A stretch of DNA of 64,000 bases from Eucommia ulmoides (taxonomy: Eukaryota > Streptophyta > Magnoliopsida > Garryales > Eucommiaceae). The notes beneath the pieces are model-generated. The model did no database searches and was not told the origin of the DNA. It worked only from the letters and a program-made list of their open reading frames with translations. A program made the position numbers and the translations under genes. The stretch lies in NCBI GenBank assembly GCA_016647705.1, contig CM028333.1, positions 12,793,616-12,857,615 of the forward strand, read 5' to 3'. Shown piece by piece: positions 39,148 to 50,563 of the stretch (positions are counted from its first letter, which is position 1; each line of letters starts with the position of its first letter).

Positions 39148-39918
39148 ATTCCCAAGAAATATGCATGACAATATTCAGTAGTTATGGTGCACTACGTGAC
39201 TTGTTGATATAATACATCGCAATTAATCTAAAAGGACATTTTTATTTAACGACTACATGTTAGATTTGTAATTATGTTAATCATTAACTTAATAAGTGTG
39301 GAGTAATGTCCCAAATCATCAATCCCACTTTGTGGTACATCACGACGCTGATAACGTAATGTACAAAAATCATTGTAAATTTTTCAAATATCAAATAGAT
39401 ACGACGAGAATAATATCTAGATAAAAAATACACATGACAAGGATATGTATACTTTGAGAATACCATTATTTTCTTTTCATTTAAAGTCAACTTATTCATT
39501 TTTTAATATTATTTTTAATTACATATTATTGATATAACTACGATGCCATGTTTTAATAGTTGAACATGGCCCAATTAATTTTTCAATTTGATTTTGTGAA
39601 AGCATATTTAAATAGTTTTCATTTTTACTAAGAGAATATAATAAAATTACACTTGATACCGCACTTAATCTTGAGGTTTATTATTATTTGTAAAATTTAA
39701 TAAAAAATATTTGAAATTTAAAATATAATATTAGAAAGAATAATAAGAGCCGGTTTAATAATGAAATTCAACCCTTAAAATTAAATACATTAAAGACTTA
39801 TCAAATTAACTATGTATGTAACAAAATGAAGCAATTACTTAAATTATATGAGCACTTAATGAGAGTTCTCATAAGAAGATGGAGACTACCAAATTGCCGT
39901 ACTACTTTTTCAATTAAC
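39001..39918. other. AT-rich intergenic with an (AT)n microsatellite
   Basis: A pure (TA)n run spans 39090-39142, about 26 units. Otherwise AT-rich, with no coding region I can support. Confidence 0.7.
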
Positions 39919-40092
39919 AATTAAAATTGAATAATCAATCTTATTATTTTTTTAATTGTACAATGAGACTACATATAGGAGTACTTAGGAATAAAATAGG
40001 AAACTAACTAATGACTAATAATAATTTTCTTAATCTACATATTTGACTTTCCCTATATACAAATAATAATAATAATATCAAATATTCCAACA
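39919..40092 (-). repeat. 3' LTR of the Copia element
   Basis: On the minus strand it begins TGTTGGAATATTTG and ends in CAATTTTAATT. It aligns over its length with the LTR at 46836-47006, with several point differences and one ATA-repeat length change. Confidence 0.9.
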
Positions 40093-40109
40093 CTTCCCCT
40101 CAAACTGGT

Positions 40110-41468
40110 ATGAAGATATCTTCCATTGTTAACTTGCATACTAGATAGTCGAATATCTTCTTTGGTGATTATTTTGTTAGAATGTCTATGATCTGTTTGG
40201 TAGTCGGTATATATGGCATACATATTTGTCCACTCTCGATCTTTTTTTTTAATGAAATACTTGTTCACTTTCACATGTTTTGTCCGATCATGTAGCACCG
40301 AATTGTGAGCAATTGCAATGGCTGATTTGTTATCATAGTAGACTTTCATAGGTGCTGAATTGGACATCTCCAACTCTTCTAGTAATCTGTTAATCCATAA
40401 CACTTCACATATGTCGTGAGTAATTGATCTATACTTCGCTTCTATGCTATTTCTAGCTACGACATTTTATTTTTTGCTCTGCCATGTGACGAGGTTCCCA
40501 CCAATAAAGGTGCGGTAACCAGAGGTCGATCTTTTATCCGTGACTCTCTCAGCCCAGTTTGAAGCGGTATATATCTCTACCAGTTGGTGGCCATGTTTCT
40601 TATACAAAATTTCCTTCCCAGGTGTACCCTTCATGTACCCTAGGATTCTATGGGCAGCTTCGAAAGTGTTCTTGTCTCGGTGAGTGCATGAATTGGCTAA
40701 CCATGCTTACAACAAAAGTTATAGCCGGACGAGTATGTGATAAGTAGATTGACTGCCCCACTAGTCTTTGATATTGTTCTCAGTTTATCACTGCTTCAGG
40801 TTTGGCCGGTTGTAGCATCTTATTCAGTTCGCTTGGAGTTTTTGCAACTTTGCACCCAAGTAGCCTAGTTTAATTCAGTAGGTCAAGTACATACTTCATT
40901 TGACTCACAAATATGCCTCCCTTTAATCTGAAAAATTCCATTCCAAGAAAATACTTCAATAGATGTAAGTCTTTGATTTCAAAGTCATCCGCAAGTTTTC
41001 CTTTAAGTCTTCCCAACTCGTCACTGTCACTTCCTGTTAAGATGATATCATCTACATAAACAATTAAAAAGACAATTTTACCATCAGTTGAATGTCTATA
41101 GAACATAGTATGATTTGCTTAGCTTTGTTGATAACCATGACCTTTTACAATGGTTCCGAAGTGTTCAAACCACGCTCTAGGAAACTGTTTTAGGCCGTAT
41201 AGTGACTTCTTTAGCTTACATATCTTTTCTTGTCCTATCTTTGTTTCAAATCCTGGTGGTAGACTTATGAACACTACCTCCTCCAAGTTTTCATTTAGAA
41301 AGGCATTTTTTACGTCTAATTGGTATAGGGGCCAATCAAAATCACTGCTGGGGACAATAAAACCCGAATCAAGTTTATCTTAGCAATTGGAACAAACGTT
41401 TATTGGTAGTCTATCTCATATATTTGTCTGAATCCTTTAACCATGAGCTTTGCTTTGTATCGTTTTAT
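40110..41468 (-). pseudogene. Copia reverse transcriptase (C-terminal part) and RNase H, broken
   Basis: The frame at 41106-40870 contains LIVYVDDIILTGSD, with the YVDD catalytic motif at 41058-41047. The stretch just upstream (RYKAKLMVKGF, about 41468-41430) is the canonical Copia block, then runs into stops. Downstream at 40403-40250 is RNase H: LLEELEMSNSAPMKVYYDNKSAIAIAH and HDRTKHVKVNKYFIKKK. In-frame stops and frame changes between these blocks show that the gene is dead. Confidence 0.9.
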
Positions 41469-41473
41469 GCTTC

Positions 41474-43318
41474 TGATTGGTGTGATCTACCTACGTATTT
41501 CCAAAACGAATTAAGTTGATTTTCGAGTGTTTATATAGTATTTTATTATGTGTTAATTACTTTTTAGGGGGGTGGGGGGGTAAAAAGATAGGAAACTAGA
41601 GCGAGAACGATGAGATCGAACCTAAGGCAAATCGAAGTTACGGTAGATAAACAAGTAAGGAGGCAAAAATATGAAGGAAGCCCACCGCCTAGGCAGTGAA
41701 GATGCTGATGCTGAGAATGACAAAAGGCTACTGAAAGCCCACCGCCTAGGCAGGAAATTCCTCCGCTTAGGCGGAAACCCCAGCAGAAATATTTCCAAGT
41801 CCACCGCCTACTTCTTCGCCTAGGCCGTCACTAAACCTGCAAAGTCGGTATAGGTGCTGTAACTTCAAGGCTATTTTGGACTACAATGCAATCCGATTTT
41901 GGAAACACTCCAAACATGGAAGTTGTATATCTTTTTCTTAGATTTCTATAGGTTTTTGAATCACCTCAATCAGAGTTCGGATGAAAAAGTTACAGTCAAA
42001 ATAAAATGCAAGCTTGTAGTTTCTCGGCCTAGGCGGAAATTCCACCGCCTAGGTGAAAAAAACGGCAGAAAGTTAACAGACCTACCTGCGCCTAGGCAAA
42101 AAACCCTGCGCCTAGGCGGAAACCCCTGATACAACCTTGATATTTATTAGATATTTTGGCTATAAATACCATTCTCTCTCCCTTCCTTGTGAACCCTCCC
42201 GGCCATTTGGGCACCTTAGGCCATATTTAGGCTATGGTTTGGGAGTTTTAGAGGTGGAGCTTACATCCCGAAGTGGAGAAGATGGCGAATCGATTGTTGA
42301 GCGTTCTTAGCGGTTTATCTTAGGACGAGGTTAAGTTCTTCGATTGTTTTTTCTTATTTCTTTATCTTAAGATCATGTGAGCATATTTAGCTAGTTATTT
42401 CATTGTAAATGCAGCTATGGCCATACTTAAACATGGAATGTAGTAGGGATTAACACTATATTTATAAATACGTTGTTTGGATGATTTCGGTGTTTCGTTT
42501 GTGATTGTTCTTTGTAGTTTGATTGTATTTATCGTATTGTCTATTTATTATGCTTAGTTAGATAAATAGAGAATACGGGGTTTTGACAAACCTCGAATTC
42601 AGATTTTGGTAAACAAACGCCATGATTTTATAACTCGATCGGGGTTTGAATCGTGGGCAATTGATGAAGTTGGGGCAAGACTCACGCTACTTAGGGTCGT
42701 TAAGACATTGAGGGGGACTTCTTCGTTGACTCTAAGTTGTGTTATATCCCTCATCTTACACTCAGGAGAGGTAGCGAGGGAGTTTTAGAACGGAGATTGT
42801 CGATAGGGTAAATACAATGCGACGATCCAATAACCCGGGATGGAGTTGGATTATGTGCAATCAATGATACTGGGCGAGACTCATGTGATCTAGGGTCGTT
42901 AAGACGTTGAGGGAGATTTCTTCGTTGACTCAAAGTCATGTATTCTCCCGTCTTATACTTGGGAGAGGTAGCGGTAGAGTTCATATACTGAGATTGTTAA
43001 ATAGGTCGAACACTGTAAACGTAAGTAAATCGAGATCGAACACGTATTTGTAAACACGTTAATCCCTAGGCAATTCTTGACCCTAAAACATATTAGCATA
43101 TTAGTGTAGTTAATTTAGGTTATATTAGTATTAGTTTAATTAATTAAATATATTTGTTTTCTGCCTAGATAAAATTAGGTCATGACAAACGCTGTATTTG
43201 ATAGTAACGACACCAATCCCTGTGGATACGATAATTCGATTTTAACGATCACACTATACTAAAACTTAGACCTCGTATACTTGTAAGTGTAAGTAGCGGT
43301 GTATTTTATGCCCTACCA
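41474..43318 (+). repeat. Athila-type solo LTR nested in the Copia reverse transcriptase
   Basis: It begins TGATTGGTGTGATCTACCTACG, like the start of the LTR at 51970 (TGATAGGTGTAAAATACC), and ends GCCCTACCA. The target duplication GCTTC is perfect (41469-41473 and 43319-43323). Joining the flanks reconnects the Copia frame. It carries CGCCTAGGCG-type palindromes (41690-42125) and an internal tandem duplication of roughly 200 bp (about 42625-42815 and 42820-43010) seen once in the LTR at 51970. It is clearly diverged from the 51970 element. Confidence 0.9.
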
Positions 43319-43323
43319 GCTTC

Positions 43324-45105
43324 CATCTGCTTTACACTTGATGGTGAATATCCACTTGCACCCAACTATCTTTGTATCTTTTGGCGAATCAGTTGTTTCC
43401 CATGTACCACTCCTTTTAAGAGCATTCATCTCTTCCAAAATTTGTTAGTTTCCAACCTGGATCACCTAGTGCTTCCTCAATGTTCCTTGGAATAAACAAA
43501 TTAATAACTTTAAAAGTAAAGGCTCTATATGGTTTAGAAAGTTTTGTGTAGGATACATATCTAGATATGAGGTGATTGGTGCATGTTCTGACTTTTTTCC
43601 TGATGGCTATAGGAATATTAAGATCTGAAGGAATATTGGAATGAGAAGGATCATTAGAAGGTGGTAAAGAGATAGGATTACCTGGGTGAGAGGGTTTATT
43701 AGGAGATGACAAGGAGATAAGATTACCTGGATCATTGCTTGGGGAGTCGGATTGATCTTGTACTAGAACGGTAGGCTGGTCTGTATTCTTCTTTGTACCT
43801 CTTCGAGTATAAGTATAAACTCGCAATTCAGTACATGATCATGGTGTTTCTTCATCTGTTCGTGAGGAAATTATGCTTGATACTAGTGTACTAGTACGGA
43901 TCCCTTTTTGTTTTTTTAATATTTTATCACTTGCTTTTTACTGATTTGGAGTACAAATTTCTAAAACTATGGTAGGGATAGGATCATTAATGACCCAAAA
44001 ATTTTCTTCCATTAGATTCTCCCCCTGAAGGGGATTTTTGTCAAAGAAAGAAACATTTCCAAAAAACGTGACATCTATACTAACATGAATTTTTTTTGTT
44101 TGTGGATTGTAGCACTTATACCTTTTTTGATTTGGTGCATAACCTATGAAAATATATTTTTCTATTCTAGGATCAAGTTTAGATCAAAATTGGCTGGGAA
44201 TATAAACATAGGATGTGTAGCCAAATACTTTAAGAGGCAAGTCAACTGATATCGTAGAAGCTGGAAAATGTATTTTGAAATTATCAAATGGTATGGTGTA
44301 ATTTAGAATACGTGTAGGCATATGATTGATTAAATATGTAGTTGTTAAAAGGGCATCGCCTCACAAGTATTTTGGAATATGTATAGAAAACATGAGTGCA
44401 CGTGCGACTTCAAGTAAGTGTTTATTTTTCCGTTCAGCGATGACGTTTTGTTTTGGTGTCTCTCGACATCTAAAATTTATGTAAAATACCATTTGCTTTC
44501 AAAAAACTACCTAAACATTCATTGAAATATTATGTACCATTATCTGTGTGAAGAATGTTAGGTTTTATTTGAAATTGATTTTTGAGCATAATGCAAAAAT
44601 CTTTAAATAAAGTTTCTACATCAGATTTTGCACGCATCATGGATGTCCAACATAAACGTGTGTGATCATTAATAACTTTCACAAATCATTTTTTTTTCCT
44701 AAATAGTGTTGTGATTTTTGAGGGATCTCATACATCGCTGTGAATTAAATAGAAATATTTTGATGCACAATATGGTTTTAAAATATGAGAAGTACGCTGA
44801 CTTTTTGCAAGTAAACAACTTTCACAATGAAAAGAAAAACAATCCACATTCTTAAATAAAGTCAGAAACAAATGTTTAAGATATTGAAAATTTGGATGTC
44901 ATAGTTTAAGGTGCCAAAGTATGATTTTATCATGAACAAATGTTGAACTCATACCACTGGGGCCGTGAATTGTTTTATTCTTTAAGGAGTTATCATCGAA
45001 GTAATAAAGGCCATCCACCAGTCTAGTACTACCAATCGTCTTCCCCGAGCCCTAGTCTTGAAATAGACATTGAGATTAAGAGAAAATGGCATGACAATTA
45101 GAATA
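43324..45105 (-). pseudogene. Copia integrase and N-terminal reverse transcriptase, broken
   Basis: Minus-strand translation gives integrase-like pieces in order: ILHTDNGT (about 44560), ETPKQNVIAERKN (about 44460-44420), YLINHMPTRIL (about 44330), GYAPNQKRYKCYNP (about 44140-44100). Next is a Ser/Pro/Asn-rich linker (43826-43560). Then comes the start of reverse transcriptase: EEMNALKRSGTWE and VGCKWIFTIK (about 43430-43340), ending at the nested solo LTR. Several stop codons interrupt the frame. Confidence 0.85.
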
Positions 45106-46401
45106 TCACCATAGTTTACTTATAGATAAGAGATTACAAGTAAGTTTAGGAACATAAAGGCCCATTTTTAAGGTAATGCTATTTGAGATTTTTATTTGGT
45201 ATTTTCCTACAATAGGTGAGAAATTATCGTCTGCAATCCTATTTCTTTCGTTACCAGAATATGGTGAATAGGTATTTAAAAGGTGATAAAAACTTGTCAT
45301 ATGGTCCGAAGCACTTGAATTGATAATCCAAAGAGTTGAGTTTAAGGAACAAGAAAAGGCTCTAGAGTTGCTACCTGTTTGAGCTAAGGAAGCATTAGAA
45401 GTATCGAATGATGGATTGACAATCAGCAGTTTTAGAAGTTGATCAATCTGCTCTTTGTTGAATGGAGTGGTCGTAGCTTCATGTGCGAAAGGATAGGGTC
45501 GGTCAGATTTTTTTCCCGACTTGTTTCTATTCATATTAGTTGGTTTCCCATGGATTTTCCAGTATGTTTCCTGTGTATGATGGGGCTTGTTGCAGTAGTC
45601 GCACCACATACGAGGACGTTTCTCAACTTGGCGTTGAAACCTGCTAGAGTTAGCATCAGTAGTAGCCAAAGCACATTGGTTAATTGAAGTAGCTGCAAGA
45701 CCAGTAATCTGCCACTTGTGAGCATAGCGTTCTGACGGGTCTCCTCCCTTTGAATCTCCGAGAAAACCTCATTGATTGAGGAAAGAGGATGACAACCTAT
45801 GATTCGTTCCCTAACTTTGTCAAGTTTTGGTTTTAGTCCTGCAAGAAACTTAAAAACATAGTTATCATCCACTAACTTCTTATTGTGATTATAATCCTCA
45901 GTCGAATGACATTCATAATCATTGAACATATCCTGATCCTTCTATATTCTCTTCAATGAATTGAAATACTTGGTGATATTGTCTTTTCCTTGATGAACAT
46001 TACGGAGTTTTAGAGTTAATTTATACTTTTGAGATTGATTTCCCAGGTCAGAATACATCTGATTGACATTGTCCCAAAGTTCCTTTGCCGTAGGGTTACA
46101 TGTAATTAGAACTTATTTATTCATCCAGAGAGTTCACGAGCCATGTCATAACCATGGAGTTTTCAGCATCCCAAGTCGTATGCAACGAATTTGTGAGGGC
46201 TAGCCTTTTGCATCAGTTAGTTAGATATCCCATTTGTCATTTCCTGCGGCTATACAGTTGCACCAATTGAGACTAACGCAAGAAATTGGTTCCATTTAGT
46301 CGAACAGAGGTGATCTGGATGGAGTAGGATTCGAAAGGGAGATTTTTTGTTTCGGTGAGTTTTCTGGATCTTGGGGTAGATTCCGAGGTAATGTCAGACA
46401 T
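45106..46401 (-). pseudogene. Copia gag and protease, broken
   Basis: A plausible gag start Met is at 46401 (MSDITSESTPRS), followed by the conserved SIQITSVRLNGTNF block, with a stop where the family has Trp. Further on are LVDDNYVFKFLAGLKPKLDKVRERI (about 45870-45800), then a zinc-knuckle region MWCDYCNKPHHTQETYWKIHGKP (about 45612-45540). There the last Cys of the CCHC box reads Tyr. The protease site reads WIINSSASDHM (about 45330), so the catalytic Asp of the usual D-S-G is Asn. Frame changes separate these parts. Confidence 0.88.
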
Positions 46402-46823
46402 GGTGAAGGTCGTCGGAGGCTGAGAATCATTGGATACTGATTGATTTCGACGTCGGCTATGGGAGAATTTTGTTAGTACTAATCAATTTTCTTAGTAGCA
46501 GTGGGAATCCGATCGATTTTGTTTATCACGACTGTAAGGAGGGCCGGTGTTCGACGTCGGCTGTAAAGAGGGCCAGTCGTCATTCGTTGTCGGCTGTAAG
46601 GGAGCCTGCGAAGTTCGTCGTTGGTTGTAAGGAAGCTCGTCGTCAGTTGTAAAAGGGCCTTTGGTAGTCGCCTGGCTATAAGAAGCATCGGCAAAGCTTC
46701 GTCGGCTATTGTAAAAGGCCGGCGAAGGTCGTCGACAGTTGTAAAGGGCCGACAACGGTCATTGATAGCTGTAAAGGGCCGGCGGCGGCTGTGAGGGAAG
46801 TGGCTGGCTAGGGTTTAGTTTTA
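46402..46823 (-). repeat. Copia 5' leader with degenerate short repeats
   Basis: Between the primer site and the gag start, the sequence gtcggctgtaaagggcc and variants recurs about ten times with 30-45 bp spacing (46540-46800). It is GC-richer than its surroundings. The short open frames across it are by-products of the repeat. Confidence 0.7.
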
Positions 46824-46835
46824 GCTCTGATACCA

Positions 46836-47006
46836 AATTGAAATTGAATAATCAATCTTTTTATTTTTCTAATTGTACAATGAGACTACGTATAAGAGTA
46901 ATTAGGAATAAAATAGGAAACTAACTAATGACTAGTAATAATTTTTCTAATCTACATATTTGACTTTTCTTATATACAAATAATAATAATATCAAATATT
47001 CCAACA
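46836..47006 (-). repeat. 5' LTR of the Copia element
   Basis: On the minus strand TGTTGGAATATTTGAT...CAATTTCAATT, abutting TGGTATCAGAGC and flanked on the other side by the target duplication TTAAC. Confidence 0.9.
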
Positions 47007-47011
47007 TTAAC

Positions 47012-47452
47012 ATTACACATTTTTTGCAATGTGATAGATTTGTCCACAATTAATGATGTTACATACCCTAATTAATTAAATATGTACAAAAAATATATTT
47101 TTCGCAATTAAGGGCGCAAACTAATTATAGTTTCATTATTCATCTCTTAATATAATCATAAATAACTAAATTTTGATTACTTGTTTGTTTGGTTTAATTA
47201 CACAAACACATTCATCTAAATAATAGATTCAAAATAAAGTCTTAATCAATCACTTTAGCAACCAAATATAACTCATATGAAATTTAACATGATCACTTAA
47301 TTAGAAAAATTTGATTATTGGGATCCGAATCATGTGTTGAATTCAACATAAAGATTATTATTGTGTCATTTAATTTAAAAATCTTGTATTGAATTCAACA
47401 TGATCACTTAATTAAGAAAACTTATTATCATTTGATGGGATTGCATGCACTC
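47012..47452. other. AT-rich intergenic, nothing recognised
   Basis: Two similar stretches (aacatgatcacttaattag at about 47287 and 47398) repeat, with ttgaattcaacat nearby. No gene or element end other than those of the neighbours. Confidence 0.6.
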
Positions 47453-48228
47453 TGTTGGTGTCAAGAATTGGAAAGTACCAACAGTATGGTCCGGTCAAGT
47501 GACATGAATGGTCCTCCTGCTGCGGTGGAGTTGTTGAGTCGAAGATGGAGTTGGAAATTCCTCAAGTAAACTGGAACGGTTAACCTGGAGGGCTGACTTA
47601 CTGAAGTCTAGAGTCCTACTCCTTAAGGAGCTGTATCTGCACAAGGCCTGACCGGGGGTTGAGTACTGAACTTGGAGAGAAATAGTATAGAAATGAGTCA
47701 ATTATGTAAATGAGTACTAAGCGTTAGTGTTTTTAGGCGTACCTCGGGTTTGCATAGCTCCTGGTATATATAAGTGTTAAAGATGATTAAATTTACCTAA
47801 TCAGGGCTAAACATGATTAATTAGGCAAAACCATGTGTTTAGCCGATAATCCGGGGCGTTAGGAAATAATCATTGGGCTTGGGCACACGGGTCTCTGTCA
47901 GGCCTGTGGTGACAAGCTGGTGGAGAAGCTCAGAGATATGTGGAGTTGTAGAAGAGAAACAGATTGGAATGGTGTGCCGGTTGAGATAAACGGCTAAGTC
48001 CCTAAAGTTAGCCGTCCAGAGGCACGACACAGAGTAATAGTTGACAACGTCCCTATGAGGCACAATACTCATTCCTAGGTACAGAGAAGATTCTAGGGAA
48101 GGAGCGTTGGTCGTCGTATGCTTTTATGTGGTACTTTGGATTCTGAAATGCAGCCATATCATGGTGATGGTGGACACGTGGCTGGGACCATGGTGCTGAC
48201 TCAGTGACACCCAAAAATACCCTCATCG
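47453..48228 (-). repeat. 3' LTR of a minus-strand Tat-like Gypsy element
   Basis: Reading the minus strand, it ends CAATTCTTGACACCAACA at 47453, paralleling the solo LTR at 5504 (CCAATTTCCGACACGAACA). Both have ccatactg and ccggacc just before. It starts at about 48228 with CGATGAGGGTATTTTTGGG (first T changed to C), right after GAGGGGCAAC, the polypurine tract position. TATA-type tatatatacc lies at about 47762-47771. No primer site lies outside it, so this is the 3' LTR with the internal region at higher coordinates. Confidence 0.65.
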
Positions 48229-49660
48229 GTTGCCCCTCAGTACTGGGTGGTGAGGGAAGTGAGACAGTCTGGGGTACCAACTTTTATCTAGAACAGGTGT
48301 CCCGGAGGCTTCGAAACATGAAAAACATCCTCGTCCATTTCTATGGAGTTTTTTGTCAGCCAGAGGCTAGTCATCCTAGCTGGCAGACTTTGATTCTTGC
48401 AACACCGACCTCTAGGTCACCGGAGCTTTTGGGAGGCGGGCACGTCTTCTGGGCGACTTTGCTTGAAAATGGGCTACCATGAGCCCAGCTACTGGGCATA
48501 GATAGAACGATAGGATGTTAGCAGATTTTCTCAGTTTTCAGGATTTCAGGTCGTCAGGTTGTTATGTCTTCTGGGCGATCTTGCTTGAAAAGGGCTACAA
48601 TGGGCCCAACTGCCGGATAGAGATAGTATGACAGGGTGTCAATAAAATTTCTCAATTTTTTGAACTTCAAATCGTCACGTCTTTTGGAAGAAGAAACTAT
48701 GGGCAACCACCCCTGACGGGAAAACACATTTGCCAGAGGTGCTGAGCGCACATGGCGGTTGGCACACTGGATAGATACCTAGGCAATAGATTTCTGGGTG
48801 ATAGATTTCTAAACTATGTATTTAAGCGTGCTTGGGCGACAACAATTCAAGGATGTGTGACCCCTTGCGAATTTTGGGGGATAGAATTTTGAACTCTGCG
48901 GTTAAGTGTGCTTGGGAAACAACAATTCAAGGATGGGCGACCCGCTGGGAGTTCTGAATGACACTTTTTTGAACTACTAGCAAACAATCTTGAGCGAAGA
49001 GATTCTAAGTGACCCCTTGACATGTAGAATTTTAAACGACGATTCTCAAAAGGTTAGTGAACGATCTTAATCGAAGAGATTTTAGGTAAACCCCTGACGG
49101 GCAGAATTCTGAACGATGCTTCTCAAACTGTTAGCAAACGATCTTGAGTGAAGCGATTCTAGGTGAACCCCTGACAGGCAAGATTCTGAACGACGATTCT
49201 CAAACCGTTAGCAAACGATCTTGAGCAAAGAGATTCTAGGTTAATGATTGACGGGAAGAATTCTGAACGGCGCTTCTCAAACCCTTAACGAATAATCTTG
49301 AGTAAAAAGGACTACCATGAGCCTAGTTGACGAGCATAGATAACACAACAGGGTGTCAGCAAAATTTCTCAATTTTTTGAATTTCAACCCATCACATCTT
49401 CTAGGCAAAGAAAATCTAGGAATCTACCCCTAACGGATAAAATTCTGAATGACGTTTCTCAAATCGTTAATAAAATCTTGAGTGAAAAGGGCTACCACGA
49501 GCCCAGCTACCAGGAAGAGATAGTACAACAGGATCAACAATTTTTTTTTTAATTTTTTGAACTTCAGGCCGTCACATCTTTTAGGCGAAGAAACTTTGGA
49601 CGACCACCTCTGATGTTTTAAGCATTATTCCGACATACAGTATTTTCCGTTTTTACCTTC
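48229..49660 (-). repeat. Degenerate repeats in the 3' internal region of the Tat-like element
   Basis: A block reading gggctaccatgagcccagct followed by gatagtacaacagggtgtcag and ctcaattttttgaacttca recurs at about 48468, 48588, 49305 and 49487. Between them a second unit (gcaaacgatcttgagcgaag, then gattctaggtgaacccctga, then cagaattctgaacgac) repeats four to five times between 48985 and 49300 at about 85 bp. No conserved coding sequence. This is the untranslated zone between pol and LTR. Confidence 0.7.
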
Positions 49661-49909
49661 TTGACGGGTGAGGCCTGAGGGAAGAGAGCATTAAACAAGT
49701 CAAAGTGCTAATTGCATGGAACTCTAGTCGACACATTTGGAGAAGGCCCCCCTCTGTACCCTATCGGCCAAAAGTAGCACGACAGAGCGGTTGGCGCAAG
49801 ATAAGATGATACTGGCTAGGGGAGATGAGGCGAAACTTCTAGACGGTGTTCTTGGACTGTACTTTTTGGGAAAGCACTTCTGAACGGTATTTTTCTGAAT
49901 GGCGCCTTT

Positions 49910-50563
49910 TTGATCTTCCACCTATTTTCCCCAACTTGCTTTCACTGGGTTAGTAAATCAGCTTTTCTTAGAGAGTGGACTTCTCACCAAGTTGAATCTC
50001 ACCAAGCAACAATTAAAAAAAATGATAAGGTTGAGACTAGTATCCATGTCTACCTGTCTACCGTTCAAACCGAGAACCTCGAACTCTGCGCTGACCGACA
50101 GAATCTCAAGTCTCGAATTGACATGATCGAAGTTGATTTCGCCACTTATAAGCGACATGAGAAGAGCCTGGAGTAGAAGTGGCGGGACATCATTAACCGG
50201 GCCATGGAAAAGGTCAAATCAACCGTGATGGAATAGTGGAAGAAGGGCCCTAGATATCTAGAGCTTCAGGAGAAGATGGTCAATGATGTCCTAGAAGTAG
50301 GGAACTAGGCCACAATGAAGGCTATTCACCGCCTGTATACTGATTTATCTATCGGCCCGGTGGAGATGGAGTTCTCAAAGTTAGAAGATGGTGCCGAGCA
50401 TGAAGGCGTTGAGAAAAAAGATGCCTCGGAGGACAGTATTGACGATGGGGCCCCCAAGAGGGCGAGATTGACGTTTTTTCTCCTTACATGGACGCCCCTC
50501 AGGACAAGAGTGGGGAGGACTAAGCTCTATGCCTTCGTTTCCTCAACATTTAGGATTTTGTAG
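49910..50563 (+). pseudogene. Antisense accessory ORF remnant of the Tat-like element
   Basis: Plus-strand frames, opposite to the element's own orientation, encode a charged, helix-prone sequence: HQVESHQATIKKNDKVETS, VQTENLELCADRQNLKSRIDMIEVDFATYKRHEKSLE, then after stops WRDIINRAMEKVKS and a Glu/Asp-rich tail (GPVEMEFSKLEDGAEHEGVEKKDASEDSIDDGAPKR). Heptad-like spacing suggests a coiled coil. Tat-lineage elements such as Retand are known to carry an extra ORF, sometimes antisense, between pol and the 3' LTR. The position fits; identity of the protein family is not established. At least three in-frame stops break it. Confidence 0.55.

Larger units (their letters stand above)
39919..47006 (-). 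mobile_element. Ty1-Copia retrotransposon, complete but inactive
   Basis: Short LTRs bound it at 46836-47006 (5' for the minus strand) and 39919-40092 (3'), about 171-174 bp. Both start TGTTGGAATATTTGATATT. The perfect target duplication TTAAC occurs at 39914-39918 and 47007-47011. TGGTATCAGAGC (minus strand, 46824-46835) directly follows the 5' LTR as an initiator-Met tRNA primer site. GAGGGGAAG precedes the 3' LTR as polypurine tract. Protein order is gag, protease, integrase, reverse transcriptase, RNase H, the Copia order. Without the nested solo LTR the element is about 5.2 kb, a normal size. Confidence 0.93.

Noticed and set aside
46470-46755. Overlapping Ser/Thr/Arg-rich frames on both strands
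   Set aside because: They are translations of the short repeats in the Copia leader, not genes.
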